Numbered from the stretch's first letter, positions 1 to 7,840 are shown. The stretch: DNA of 35,497 nt from an uncultured beta proteobacterium (GCA_903893565.1 CAITMU010000152.1:1-35497), one strand, 5' to 3'. Numbers and translations: made by a program. Notes: generated from the letters alone by a model not told the origin.

Positions 1-1
1 C

Positions 2-337
2 ACGGTTGCTGGGGTTAATACCACCAGTTTGGCAACGATTGATTTGTCGACCACGACCGGTGCTCAAAATGCACTCGCCGTTATTGATAAGTCGATTGAT
101 CAAATTAACAATACGAGTGCGGTATTAGGTGCATACCAAACACGATTCCAAGAGGCAATTACCGATCTTCAGACTTCTTCGGACAATTTGTCGGCCAGTA
201 GAAGCCGGATTATGGATACTGACTACGCGGCAGAAAGTACCAATTTGGCTAAATCCCAGATTATTGCGCAGGCAGCTACCGCGATGTTGGCCCAAGCCAA
301 TCAGTTGCCCCAGCAAGTGTTAGCCTTATTGAAGTAA
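2..337 (+). CDS. Flagellin, C-terminal fragment (gene starts before the window)
   Basis: This is the 3' end of a flagellin gene whose reading frame is open from base 2, so the start lies upstream. Flagellin is exported by the flagellar type III system and polymerises into the filament. The visible 111 residues form the C-terminal D1/D0 helices: the stretch from GAQNALAVID through the SASRSRIMDTDYA segment and the closing QAATAMLAQANQ are the usual family signatures. The protein ends in LALLK with a TAA stop, followed 15 bp later by a terminator. The sequence differs clearly from the C-terminus of the second flagellin at 2867-6007, so the two genes are not recent duplicates. An internal TTG at 29 could be mistaken for a start, but the flagellin fold requires the upstream part. 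Confidence 0.95.
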   Translation, partial: TVAGVNTTSLATIDLSTTTGAQNALAVIDKSIDQINNTSAVLGAYQTRFQEAITDLQTSSDNLSASRSRIMDTDYAAESTNLAKSQIIAQAATAMLAQANQLPQQVLALLK

Positions 338-352
338 TTAAGCCTTAGTTTG

Positions 353-391
353 ACCACAAAGCCCGGGTAAATCCTGGGCTTTGTGGTTTCT
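353..391 (+). terminator. Rho-independent terminator after the first flagellin gene
   Basis: A 15-bp stem (353-367 paired with 373-387, one G-T wobble) with a 5-nt loop is followed by a short TTT run. It lies 15 bp after the flagellin stop. The antisense TPR gene ends at 422, so the same hairpin may also stop transcription arriving from the other side, although the T tract is weak on that strand. Confidence 0.85.
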
Positions 392-421
392 GAGGTTGAA
401 GGATAGGTGAGTGACTTGGTT

Positions 422-2338
422 TTAAGTTGAAGGCCATTTTCTTTTTAGGTCTTTTTTAAGCTGTTCAAGTACTGGACCCCATTCGCCTTTTAGTGTTTGA
501 CGATATAGGGTTGCGCAAGGATGCCAAGGGCTTCGTTTGCCATCAGTCATCCAGCGCCAATCGGTGAGGTGAGGCAATAAAACACAGACATCTTTTCCTA
601 AAGCGCCTGCCAAATGAACGGTGGTATTGTCGATGGAGACGACGAGATCACAAGTAGCGATCAAGGCGGCGAGTCCATCAATATCGTTGAAGTTATCGAT
701 TTCAGGCACATTGACAATATTGATATCGAGCTGAGTTTTAACCTCATCAATTTCTTGTTTCGTATCTCCGTATTGAAGATTCACAAATTGCCACTGATCT
801 TGCCAGAGGGTTTGGATTAATTGGGTTAAATCCACATTTCTTCGTGAGCCGCTGACTTTATTGGTAGTTCGCCAACTGATGCCACATACAATTGGATGGC
901 CTTTGGCGGGATTCGCACTTTTTATTTGATTGATTTTTTGTGGGTCAGCGAATAAAAAAGCATCGGGCGTGTTACTAAAGCTTTCTTTGTTGCACCTAAA
1001 ATATTGACCTAAGCTTCCCATGGGGATGTGTTGGTCGTAGCTTTGCTCGTCAACCTTGTGGTGAGAGGGTAAAAATTGGATGTTATTCTTAAATGAGCGA
1101 CTCATGAGAGGGATGAGTTTTTCATTAACGGTGACTGTAAGGCTTTTGGAAATTGCGCTGACTTCATTCAGTAAAGAGCAGAACATAATTTGATCCCCCA
1201 GGCCTTGCTCAGCCCAAACGAGTAACCTTTGATGGGGCTCGCCTTTCCATTCAGGCTTAGGGGTGACTAGTGGCTCGGTATCGCATTCTTTGCTCTTCCA
1301 ACGCCAGTCGTAGAGTTTCCAGCCCTCATTGAAATCCCCAATTTTGAGTAACAGCCCGCATTTGTTGATTTTAGCATCAATAAACTCGGGATCTTTTTTG
1401 ATGGCTTCATTAAAGTCGAGAAGACTTAATTCGAATTTTTTAAGTGATTGCAGCGCCGTGCCACGATTATTGTAAGCATCAGCCGATTCGGGCTCTAAAA
1501 ATATTGCATGATCATAGTATTGGATAGCGCTTTCATGCTCTCCTTGATGATTGATGGCATTGCCAAGATTATTGTAGGCTTTCGTGTAACCAGGTTTAAG
1601 GTTAATGGCTTTTGTGCAAAGATCGGCTGCTAATGTAAATTGTTGCAGAGCGATCAGTGCGCTGGCTTTGTTGCAATGGGCTTCGGGATAGGTCGATTGA
1701 ATGCTTAAGGCTTTGTTGTATTGTTCGATACTCGCATCATATTGTTTTAGCTCCCAGAGGCAGTTGCCGATACTGTTATAGGCTTCGTAATAATCCGGTT
1801 TGATGGAGACGGATTGTTGGTAACGATCAATGGCTTCTTTGAATTTTTTTAATGTGAGTAAAACGTTACCGCTGTTGTAATAGGCCTCGGTATACAAAGG
1901 GGCATAAAAAATAGCCTGCTGGTAACTCGCAAGACTTGCCTCCCATTGAGTTGTCTTTTGTAGTGAGACACCGCGGTTAAAGTGGGCGAGTGCGAAGTCA
2001 GGTTTAATCTTAATGGCTTTATCGAAATCACGAATTGCCTCATTGAACCGATGGAGTTCCTGTAAAGCGGCGCCACGATTGCAGTAGGTATTTTGGTGGA
2101 GGGGATTTATTTTTAATGCTTTGTTAAATAAAAACAATGATTTATCGTAATTCTTTTTTTGTAGTTCGAGGGTGCCCGTTAATTGGAGGGCATCAAAATG
2201 AAGGGGTTGTTTTTTGAGTATTTGTTCGTAGAAGGACTGTGCCTGATCCAAATGCCCTTGTTGATGAAATGCGATGCCAGTGGCAATCAATTGATTGACA
2301 TTATTTGGAGTTTTTTTTGCCGTTGCGGGAAATTTCAT
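422..2338 (-). CDS. TPR-repeat protein with C-terminal GT-B-type glycosyltransferase domain
   Basis: A 638-residue protein. Residues about 15-345 are roughly ten consecutive tetratricopeptide repeats of the pattern A-x-x-N-x-G-x-x-L ... A-I-x-x-x-P. Residues about 365-630 resemble the glycosyltransferase domain often fused to such TPRs: a WAEQGLGDQI segment, then CGISWR, then SIDNTTVHLAGALG followed by a DWRW segment, which resemble the nucleotide-sugar site of heptosyltransferase-like (GT9-like) enzymes. No signal peptide or membrane segment is visible, so a cytoplasmic protein is expected. It lies antisense between two flagellin genes. By analogy with TPR-glycosyltransferases of flagellar islands, flagellin O-glycosylation is a reasonable inference but not shown by the sequence. 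There is no clear Shine-Dalgarno before the ATG at 2338, so the start is moderately certain. A general protein O-glycosyltransferase is the main alternative. Confidence 0.85.
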   Translation of the reverse strand: MKFPATAKKTPNNVNQLIATGIAFHQQGHLDQAQSFYEQILKKQPLHFDALQLTGTLELQKKNYDKSLFLFNKALKINPLHQNTYCNRGAALQELHRFNEAIRDFDKAIKIKPDFALAHFNRGVSLQKTTQWEASLASYQQAIFYAPLYTEAYYNSGNVLLTLKKFKEAIDRYQQSVSIKPDYYEAYNSIGNCLWELKQYDASIEQYNKALSIQSTYPEAHCNKASALIALQQFTLAADLCTKAINLKPGYTKAYNNLGNAINHQGEHESAIQYYDHAIFLEPESADAYNNRGTALQSLKKFELSLLDFNEAIKKDPEFIDAKINKCGLLLKIGDFNEGWKLYDWRWKSKECDTEPLVTPKPEWKGEPHQRLLVWAEQGLGDQIMFCSLLNEVSAISKSLTVTVNEKLIPLMSRSFKNNIQFLPSHHKVDEQSYDQHIPMGSLGQYFRCNKESFSNTPDAFLFADPQKINQIKSANPAKGHPIVCGISWRTTNKVSGSRRNVDLTQLIQTLWQDQWQFVNLQYGDTKQEIDEVKTQLDINIVNVPEIDNFNDIDGLAALIATCDLVVSIDNTTVHLAGALGKDVCVLLPHLTDWRWMTDGKRSPWHPCATLYRQTLKGEWGPVLEQLKKDLKRKWPST

Positions 2339-2570
2339 GAGTATATTGGCTGGGGGGGATGCTTTTGCCGCGATTGACGGCTTTCTTCATGCTTTAACGC
2401 TAAGACGTTTGAGAGTTGAGTATCGTAGAGGTGATGATCTAGTAGTGCTGTTTAAAAATTGCCACCCCCTTATTGTTCCCGCATTTAAAGCATTTAATAT
2501 GCCAAATGACTGGTTTGAGGGGTGTTTAGTCTTGAACTGCCGTCAGTGGCCTATTGTATTAGGTGCTTAA
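2337..2570 (+). CDS. Possible small hypothetical protein (weak call)
   Basis: An open frame of 77 codons from an ATG at 2337. It starts divergently from, and overlaps by 2 bp, the start of the TPR-glycosyltransferase gene. The translation looks reasonably protein-like (mixed charged and hydrophobic, WFEG and RQWPIV near the end) but I recognise no family. The upstream signal is only a GGGA about 6 bp before the ATG. It fills most of an otherwise empty gap before the large flagellin. It could equally be a chance open frame or a gene remnant. Confidence 0.2.
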   Translation: MSILAGGDAFAAIDGFLHALTLRRLRVEYRRGDDLVVLFKNCHPLIVPAFKAFNMPNDWFEGCLVLNCRQWPIVLGA

Positions 2571-2648
2571 AAGGGGTGAAGCGCTGTTTTTTGACTTTTT
2601 TTGAGGATGAATTTTTTCTATAAAGCGTTATTTGTTCATTTTCTTGGG

Positions 2649-2685
2649 TGGCAAATATCTGCCGTTAGCCTGTCAAAAATCTGCC
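2649..2685 (+). promoter_or_regulatory. Direct repeat, candidate upstream activator site for the flagellin promoter
   Basis: TGGCAAATATCTGCC (2649-2663) and TGTCAAAAATCTGCC (2671-2685) match at 13 of 15 positions and are spaced 22 bp apart, two helical turns. They lie 75-110 bp upstream of the sigma-54 -24 element, the usual place for an enhancer-binding protein. A related sequence precedes the other sigma-54 promoter, at 6265. Assignment to a specific activator is inference. The rest of the gap 2571-2758 is AT-rich with nothing else recognisable. Confidence 0.45.
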
Positions 2686-2758
2686 AAAGAAAAAATCCTC
2701 GTCTATTTTTATATTTAAATATCAATAAAAACAGTTAGTTAAGTAATTTTTAATATTC

Positions 2759-2774
2759 TGGCATGAACTCTGCT
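2759..2774 (+). promoter_or_regulatory. Sigma-54 promoter of the large flagellin gene
   Basis: TGGCATGAACTCTGCT matches the -24/-12 consensus TGGCACR-N4-TTGCW with GG at 2760-2761 and GC at 2772-2773, correctly spaced. Transcription would start near 2785, giving an untranslated leader of about 80 nt before the flagellin ATG at 2867. Confidence 0.8.
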
Positions 2775-2866
2775 TAAAGAGACACGTCAGCGGGCTTTTA
2801 AATTATCTGTCAATTTGTGAGCTCCAAGTTGTTAAAAAATTTCATTTTAAAAAGCAGGAGTTATTC

Positions 2867-5800
2867 ATGACTGTCATTAATACTAACGTAAACGCGCTTT
2901 ATGCTCAAAATGCGCTGAGTGTGAATTCGAAGAAGCTTACTTCGGCGATGGAGTCCCTTTCTACGGGTAAGCGTGTTAATTCGGCCGCTGATGATCCTGC
3001 TGGTATGGGGATTATTACCATTATGAATCAGCAGGTCAGTGGTTTGAAAATGGCCACGCAAAACGCCTCTGATGCCACTAACCTTATACAAACCGCTGAA
3101 GGCGCAACCGCTTCTATCAGTGATATGCTGCAGCGGATGCGCCAGTTAGCGGTCCAGGCCTCCAGTGATACCAACGACAATAATCAGCGTAGCTACTTGG
3201 ATCTTGAGTTTCAGCAGCTAAAGCAAGAGATTGTCAGTGTGGCTAGCACCACGCTTTGGAATGGTTTTCCGATTTTAACGGGTTCAGCAGGGCAGGCTGT
3301 AGGGGGCGCCAAAAGTACCATCACGGCGCAGACCTCAGCGCCCTTCGTCAGTGGCCAGACGGCTCCCTACGGGAATGTCCTTGCTGCCAATGCAATGACT
3401 ATCAATGGAGTGCCTATTGGCCCATCGAATTTGTCAGCAGTTACGGGAGGTTTAGTCAGTGGTTCACCCTTATTGGCAGGGGACCTGACATTAAACGGTT
3501 ACCAAGTTCCGCCCTCAGGTAACTCAGGTATTTCTAATGTCTTAGGCACAAGTCCGTTATCGACTATTGCGTCCAATATTCCAACCGTTCCGACAACTTC
3601 AGACATTACCATTGATGGCACTGATATCGGATTTATTTCTGCGGGTACTACTTCAGCGCAATTGGCTATACAAATTAATCAGAAGTTGGGTGCTGCCGCA
3701 CTCGCCACTTATGGTAAAAATATCACTGCTACAATTAGTAATTCTGGTTACCTAGTATTAACTGACAGTGGAAGTACCAATATTACAGTTGCCGGTGGTA
3801 ATACCGCAGGCATTAAAGCGCTTTTTGGTTCTACCGCTCCTACGGCCGCTGCGACCATCACTGGAACTGCTGCTCCCGCATTAAGTGCCAGTATCAGTAA
3901 TGTCACTTCAGGTATTACAATCGATGGCACTGATATCGGTTTTATTCCAGCAGGCAGTACCCCGGCGCAATTGGCGAGTCAAATTAACCAGAAACTGGGT
4001 GTTGCTGCGGATGCGGCTCATGGACTCAATGTTACTGCCTCTATCAGTAATGGTTGCTTGGTATTAACTGACTCCGTAACTTCCGCAACTGTGACAGTGG
4101 CTGGCGCTAATTTTGCGGGTATTACGGCTCTTTTTGGTACGGCATCTCCTACGGCCGCGCATACCGTGACCGGAAGTTCTGCTCCTGTTCTAAATTTAAG
4201 TATATCCAATGCCACTTCGGGTATTGCTGTTGACGGCACGGATATTGGATTTGTTTCTGCTGGTACCACCCCATCGCAATTGGTCTCGCAAATTAATAAT
4301 GCATTGCATTCTTCCGGTGCATCGGCTGGCGCTAAAAATGTGACAGCTTCCTTAGATGCAACTAATCATTTGTTGTTAACCGATAGCACTAACGCCAATG
4401 TGGTTATTGCGGGTGCCACCAATGTGGGTGTTTTGGGATTAACGGCTGGCACATTTGTATCTTCTTCTTGCGACCAGAGCGGGAGTGCTTTTGCAATCGC
4501 TGCTGCCATTAATTCAATTTCAACCAGCACTAATGTGACCGCTGTCGCACAACCGGTAACGACCACTTTAACTGCGGCTGGGACGACAGCATTGACATCG
4601 GGGCAATTGACGATCAATGGTGTTTCTATTCAGACGAGTGCTCATACCAATGCTACGGAAGAAGGTGCTGATTTAAGAACTGCAATTACGGCTGCTCAAA
4701 TTCCTGGCATTACTGTCAGTGGCACGGGAAGCTCCGTGATATTGACTTCTAACGATGGCAGAAATATCGTTATTAACGCCAATACGGCTCAGGCGCAAAC
4801 GGCGCTGGGTTTAAGTGGTGCAGTGACTTCAGTTCATTCCAACGTAGTGTTATCAACGAATTCGACTACGGGTATTAATGTGGGTTTAAATGACGTCAAT
4901 TCTAGCGTGAGCTCAGGCTTTACCGTTCCTGGTTATGATACGGTTTCTCCCCCAGGAGGTATTGTCGCTACGAGTAACCCGGCTGCCAGTGCTATTTCTA
5001 TTGCCTCAGCTATTAATGCAAAAGAAGCTTCTACCGGTGTCAAAGCGATAGCAAACCCAGTGGTAACAATGGGAAATTCATTGGATACAACCTTTATAAG
5101 CCCCAATGGGGAAAGTGTTTATATCAATGGGAAACAGGTTTCTATTCCAGCGGGCACTTTTTTGGCGACAAATAATAGTCAGCAGCGCCAATCCGCTATC
5201 TTGTCCGCATTGAATACGCAATCTACAGCTACGGGCGTTACTGCAACACCTAGTCAAGGCGGAGGGGTCACTTTGACTGCGGTGGACGGTCGTAATGTCT
5301 CGATCTGGTTTGATTCAGGGGTTTCTGGATTATCTGCAGGCACCTTTGGTATGAACGCTAATGATGTTAAGGGTATCAACCCTGTAACCAGTCCCAATGG
5401 TCAAACAACCCTGTATGGTACTGTGACATTGGCCTCTGCTACACCAAATGCGCCCACCCCCATGGGGCCTGGATCTATCGTGGTTGGTGGGAGTGCTGAT
5501 GCAGTTTCTCAAGCGAATTTTTCTAGTCTAGGATTGGTGGCTGGTAGTTACGGAGGCTCGAATACCGATAGAGTGGGGCGCCTTAGTTTTCAGGTGGGTG
5601 CTGAAGCGAATCAAACGATATCTATCGATTTGCCTGACTTTGGTCCTGATGGTTCGATTACGGGTCCGATCACTTCGGATGCGAATGCAGGAACGCCTAC
5701 GGTGGGTATCAGCACATCCAACGGCGCGCAAAACGTGTTAAGTCAGCTGGATACAGTGATGAATAATGTCAATGCTGCGAGTTCGCGTATGGGTGCGATT

Positions 5801-6007
5801 ATTAATCGACTTTCCTATACCATATCAAACATTGCCAATGTCTCTAGCAACACGACCCAGTCCTTGAGTGCCATTCAAGATACGGACTACGCTGCCGCCT
5901 CTACGGCATTATCAACGGCGCAAATTGTGCAACAAGCCGCCACGGCAGTATTGGCTCAAGCAAACACCAGTCAGCAGTCAGTATTAAAACTGCTGCAGGG
6001 CGGTTAA
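2867..6007 (+). CDS. Very large flagellin with repeated outer domain
   Basis: A 1046-residue flagellin, two to four times the usual length. The N-terminal D0/D1 region (about 1-145) begins MTVINTNVNAL and contains SLSTGKRVNSAADDPAG. The C-terminal D1/D0 region (about 950-1046) contains AIQDTDYAAAST and ends KLLQGG. Between them is a roughly 800-residue surface region rich in Thr, Ser, Ala and Val, with Flagellin_IN-like segments and three tandem 103-residue repeats starting near residues 247, 350 and 453. Two cysteines (397 and 535) are unusual for a flagellin. The ATG has a good Shine-Dalgarno (GCAGGAGT, 2853-2860) and is driven by the sigma-54 promoter at 2759. The stop codon overlaps the start of the next small gene. 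The protein is expected to be exported through the flagellar channel and to form all or part of the filament. The adjacent antisense glycosyltransferase is a possible modifier of its exposed domain. Confidence 0.95.
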   Translation: MTVINTNVNALYAQNALSVNSKKLTSAMESLSTGKRVNSAADDPAGMGIITIMNQQVSGLKMATQNASDATNLIQTAEGATASISDMLQRMRQLAVQASSDTNDNNQRSYLDLEFQQLKQEIVSVASTTLWNGFPILTGSAGQAVGGAKSTITAQTSAPFVSGQTAPYGNVLAANAMTINGVPIGPSNLSAVTGGLVSGSPLLAGDLTLNGYQVPPSGNSGISNVLGTSPLSTIASNIPTVPTTSDITIDGTDIGFISAGTTSAQLAIQINQKLGAAALATYGKNITATISNSGYLVLTDSGSTNITVAGGNTAGIKALFGSTAPTAAATITGTAAPALSASISNVTSGITIDGTDIGFIPAGSTPAQLASQINQKLGVAADAAHGLNVTASISNGCLVLTDSVTSATVTVAGANFAGITALFGTASPTAAHTVTGSSAPVLNLSISNATSGIAVDGTDIGFVSAGTTPSQLVSQINNALHSSGASAGAKNVTASLDATNHLLLTDSTNANVVIAGATNVGVLGLTAGTFVSSSCDQSGSAFAIAAAINSISTSTNVTAVAQPVTTTLTAAGTTALTSGQLTINGVSIQTSAHTNATEEGADLRTAITAAQIPGITVSGTGSSVILTSNDGRNIVINANTAQAQTALGLSGAVTSVHSNVVLSTNSTTGINVGLNDVNSSVSSGFTVPGYDTVSPPGGIVATSNPAASAISIASAINAKEASTGVKAIANPVVTMGNSLDTTFISPNGESVYINGKQVSIPAGTFLATNNSQQRQSAILSALNTQSTATGVTATPSQGGGVTLTAVDGRNVSIWFDSGVSGLSAGTFGMNANDVKGINPVTSPNGQTTLYGTVTLASATPNAPTPMGPGSIVVGGSADAVSQANFSSLGLVAGSYGGSNTDRVGRLSFQVGAEANQTISIDLPDFGPDGSITGPITSDANAGTPTVGISTSNGAQNVLSQLDTVMNNVNAASSRMGAIINRLSYTISNIANVSSNTTQSLSAIQDTDYAAASTALSTAQIVQQAATAVLAQANTSQQSVLKLLQGG
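3605..4455 (+). repeat. Tandem 309-bp repeats in the flagellin outer domain
   Basis: Three copies begin at 3605, 3914 and 4223, exactly 309 bp (103 codons) apart. Each starts with a I-x-(I/V)-DGTDIGF segment, continues with AQL-x-x-QIN and V-T-A-S, then L-x-L-T-D-S and a V-(I/V)-A-G-A/G segment. The third copy diverges after about 77 residues. The copies differ at many synonymous and non-synonymous sites, so the duplication is not very recent. Confidence 0.9.
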
Positions 6008-6219
6008 TGGTCGCGAGTGAGCCTCCCAACTGCAGTCGCTGCCGTCATTTGGCAGTGAGTTGGGATGCTCGGTTTCCTCATTTATGTCGTTTGTATGGAT
6101 TTAAGAGTCGGGCCTATCCCTGCGTAGAGGTTTTACGCAGTGATGGTCGTTTCTGTCAGGGGTTTTCCCCCAAACAACCCAAAGTGCAGCCTACGGGCGA
6201 GAATGCTTGGCTTGCCTAG
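6007..6219 (+). CDS. Small cysteine-rich protein coupled to the flagellin gene
   Basis: A 70-residue protein whose ATG overlaps the flagellin TAA by one base (TAATG), an arrangement typical of translational coupling. It has five cysteines (9, 12, 27, 39, 50), a CxxC near the start, the segment SWDARFPHLC, then GFKS and a final RFCQGF. This resembles a family of short conserved hypothetical proteins that I remember with the pattern C-x2-C ... WD-x3-P-x2-C-x3-GFKS ... C-x2-F, possibly metal binding; no function is known to me. The tail after residue 53 is polar and probably disordered. Co-production with a giant flagellin suggests a role in filament production or its regulation, but this rests on position only. 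No signal peptide is present. Confidence 0.75.
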   Translation: MVASEPPNCSRCRHLAVSWDARFPHLCRLYGFKSRAYPCVEVLRSDGRFCQGFSPKQPKVQPTGENAWLA

Positions 6220-6264
6220 GCTGATGGTTTCAGATCTTTTTAATGTTTTTTGTAGTCAGATGGG

Positions 6265-6280
6265 TGTCAAAATTTTGTGA
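6265..6280 (+). promoter_or_regulatory. Candidate activator site upstream of the regulator gene
   Basis: TGTCAAAATTTTG (6265-6277) matches the flagellin-upstream TGTCAAAAATCTG (2671-2683) at 11 of 13 positions and lies 79 bp before the sigma-54 -24 element, versus 88 bp for the flagellin. The sequence also reads GTCA-N8-TGAC, a dyad loosely like FleQ boxes. Function is inferred. Confidence 0.4.
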
Positions 6281-6343
6281 CTGAGCATTAACAAAAAAAT
6301 GACATATGTATCTTAAGTAATTGATTTAATGAAATAAAAATTC

Positions 6344-6359
6344 TGGCACATTAATTGCT
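6344..6359 (+). promoter_or_regulatory. Sigma-54 promoter of the flagellar regulator / fliE-fliJ region
   Basis: TGGCACATTAATTGCT is a full match to TGGCACR-N4-TTGCW (GG at 6345-6346, GC at 6357-6358). The expected transcription start is near 6370, which rules out the upstream in-frame TTG at 6365 as a start and supports GTG at 6395. It may drive the regulator and the following flagellar genes together. Confidence 0.88.
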
Positions 6360-6394
6360 TTTCTTTGAGTGAATATAACCTTAAAGGTGAAGCA

Positions 6395-7840
6395 GTGTCG
6401 GAAAAAACACAATCCCCCGTTGCCATGATGTGCGCCCTTTGGCTGGATCCGCAAGGGCTCCCGTCACAAGAAGCGATCATGAGCTTGAATGCCGCTGGCC
6501 TTCAGCCGCTGGCCTTGCCCTCCATGGGTGAGCTGCGTGTTCTATCACACCATAGAAAACTGGTGGTGGTGAAACTGACGGAAAATACCCTTGCCCTACA
6601 AAATATTATTCAGGCCATGCGTACTGTGGGCATCAAGCTACCGGTGATTTGCCGTGTCGATGCACAAAAGCTCTCTTTGGGTGTTCGTGCGATGCAAGAA
6701 GGCGCACTGCATGTGTTAGCCGCAGAGGATTGGAGTCTTACGGCTTGGCGCGAAGCGGTGGGCCTCATGAATACTTCCACTCTTGCGCCGTTAAATTCTG
6801 TGGTCTTTGTGGATCCTTTAAGTCTAGAGCTATTAGCACTAGCCCGACGCGTCGCGCAAGCGGGCGTGACCACCCTTTTGACAGGGCCCACCGGTGCAGG
6901 CAAAGAAGTGATGGCGCGCTTGCTTCACGATGCATCAGTGCGTTCGACCGGACCCTTTGTCGGGGTTAATTGCTCAGCCTTGCCTGAAAGCATGATTGAG
7001 GACATTTTGTTCGGTCATGAAAAAGGCGCCTTTACAGGGGCCGCTCGTGAGCATGCCGGTGTTTTTGAACAGGCGCATGGAGGAACATTATTTTTAGATG
7101 AAGTGGCAGAAATCCCCTTTGCCTTGCAAAGTAAACTCTTGCGAGTCATTCAAGAACGGCAGGTGAGCCGCTTAGGTTCCCAGCAGTCGATTCATGTGGA
7201 TGTGCGTTTAGTCACGGCAACCAATAAAGACTTACGAGCTGCCATGCAAGCCCGTGAATTTCGTGAAGACCTTTATTTTAGAATTAGCACCTTCCGTTTA
7301 CGGGTCCCAGCCTTAAACGAACGTCCAGGCGATATATTGCCTTTGGCTAAATATTTACTGCAATACTATGCGCCTGCAGGGCGTGATTGGTATTTGACAC
7401 CTGCTGCTGAAAAAGCCTTGCTGGCCTATTCTTGGCCTGGCAATGTGCGCGAATTAAGTAATGTCATGCAACGGGCTTTAGTTTTAAGTGAGGCCCGTGA
7501 AATTGATGTGACCCATCTCTTATTTGAAGAGATGCACCAAGTGCAGTCAAGCCTATCCACTAGCACCTTGGGATCGCAGTGTTTACCCCATCAGTCCCAC
7601 TTCGCATGGGGCAATGAGGCGGCTATTTCAATGGATGATAATGTGCCTGTCAATCAAAAATCTTCCGCTGACTTAGGCTCCATGGTAAGGGATAGCGAAT
7701 ATAAGGCGATCGTCTCCGTGCTTCAAAAAACACCCAACCGGATTAAAGCGGCTGAGGCGTTGGGCATTAGCCCCCGTACCCTTCGATACAAGTTGGCTCG
7801 TTTCAAAGAGCTCGGTCTTGTGTCAGCAGAAATGAATTAA
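6395..7840 (+). CDS. flrC: Sigma-54-dependent flagellar transcription activator, FlrC/FleR-like
   Basis: A 481-residue enhancer-binding protein. The N-terminal about 120 residues look like a degenerate receiver: the position of the phospho-acceptor Asp (in LVVVKLTE) is Lys60 and the usual conserved Lys is missing. The AAA+ domain has Walker A GPTGAGKE (164-171), the sigma-54 contact loop GAFTGA (211-216) and Walker B TLFLDE (231-236). A Fis-type helix-turn-helix closes the protein (about 437-476, with ISPRTLRYKL as in FlrC/FleR). The start was chosen as GTG 6395, with AAGGTGA at 6384-6390, because the sigma-54 promoter at 6344 would start RNA after the longer TTG start. It lies directly before fliE. 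In other bacteria such proteins switch on class III genes (hook-basal body, flagellin). No partner kinase gene (flrB/fleS) is adjacent. FlrC versus a FlbD-like role cannot be settled here. Confidence 0.85.
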   Translation: MSEKTQSPVAMMCALWLDPQGLPSQEAIMSLNAAGLQPLALPSMGELRVLSHHRKLVVVKLTENTLALQNIIQAMRTVGIKLPVICRVDAQKLSLGVRAMQEGALHVLAAEDWSLTAWREAVGLMNTSTLAPLNSVVFVDPLSLELLALARRVAQAGVTTLLTGPTGAGKEVMARLLHDASVRSTGPFVGVNCSALPESMIEDILFGHEKGAFTGAAREHAGVFEQAHGGTLFLDEVAEIPFALQSKLLRVIQERQVSRLGSQQSIHVDVRLVTATNKDLRAAMQAREFREDLYFRISTFRLRVPALNERPGDILPLAKYLLQYYAPAGRDWYLTPAAEKALLAYSWPGNVRELSNVMQRALVLSEAREIDVTHLLFEEMHQVQSSLSTSTLGSQCLPHQSHFAWGNEAAISMDDNVPVNQKSSADLGSMVRDSEYKAIVSVLQKTPNRIKAAEALGISPRTLRYKLARFKELGLVSAEMN

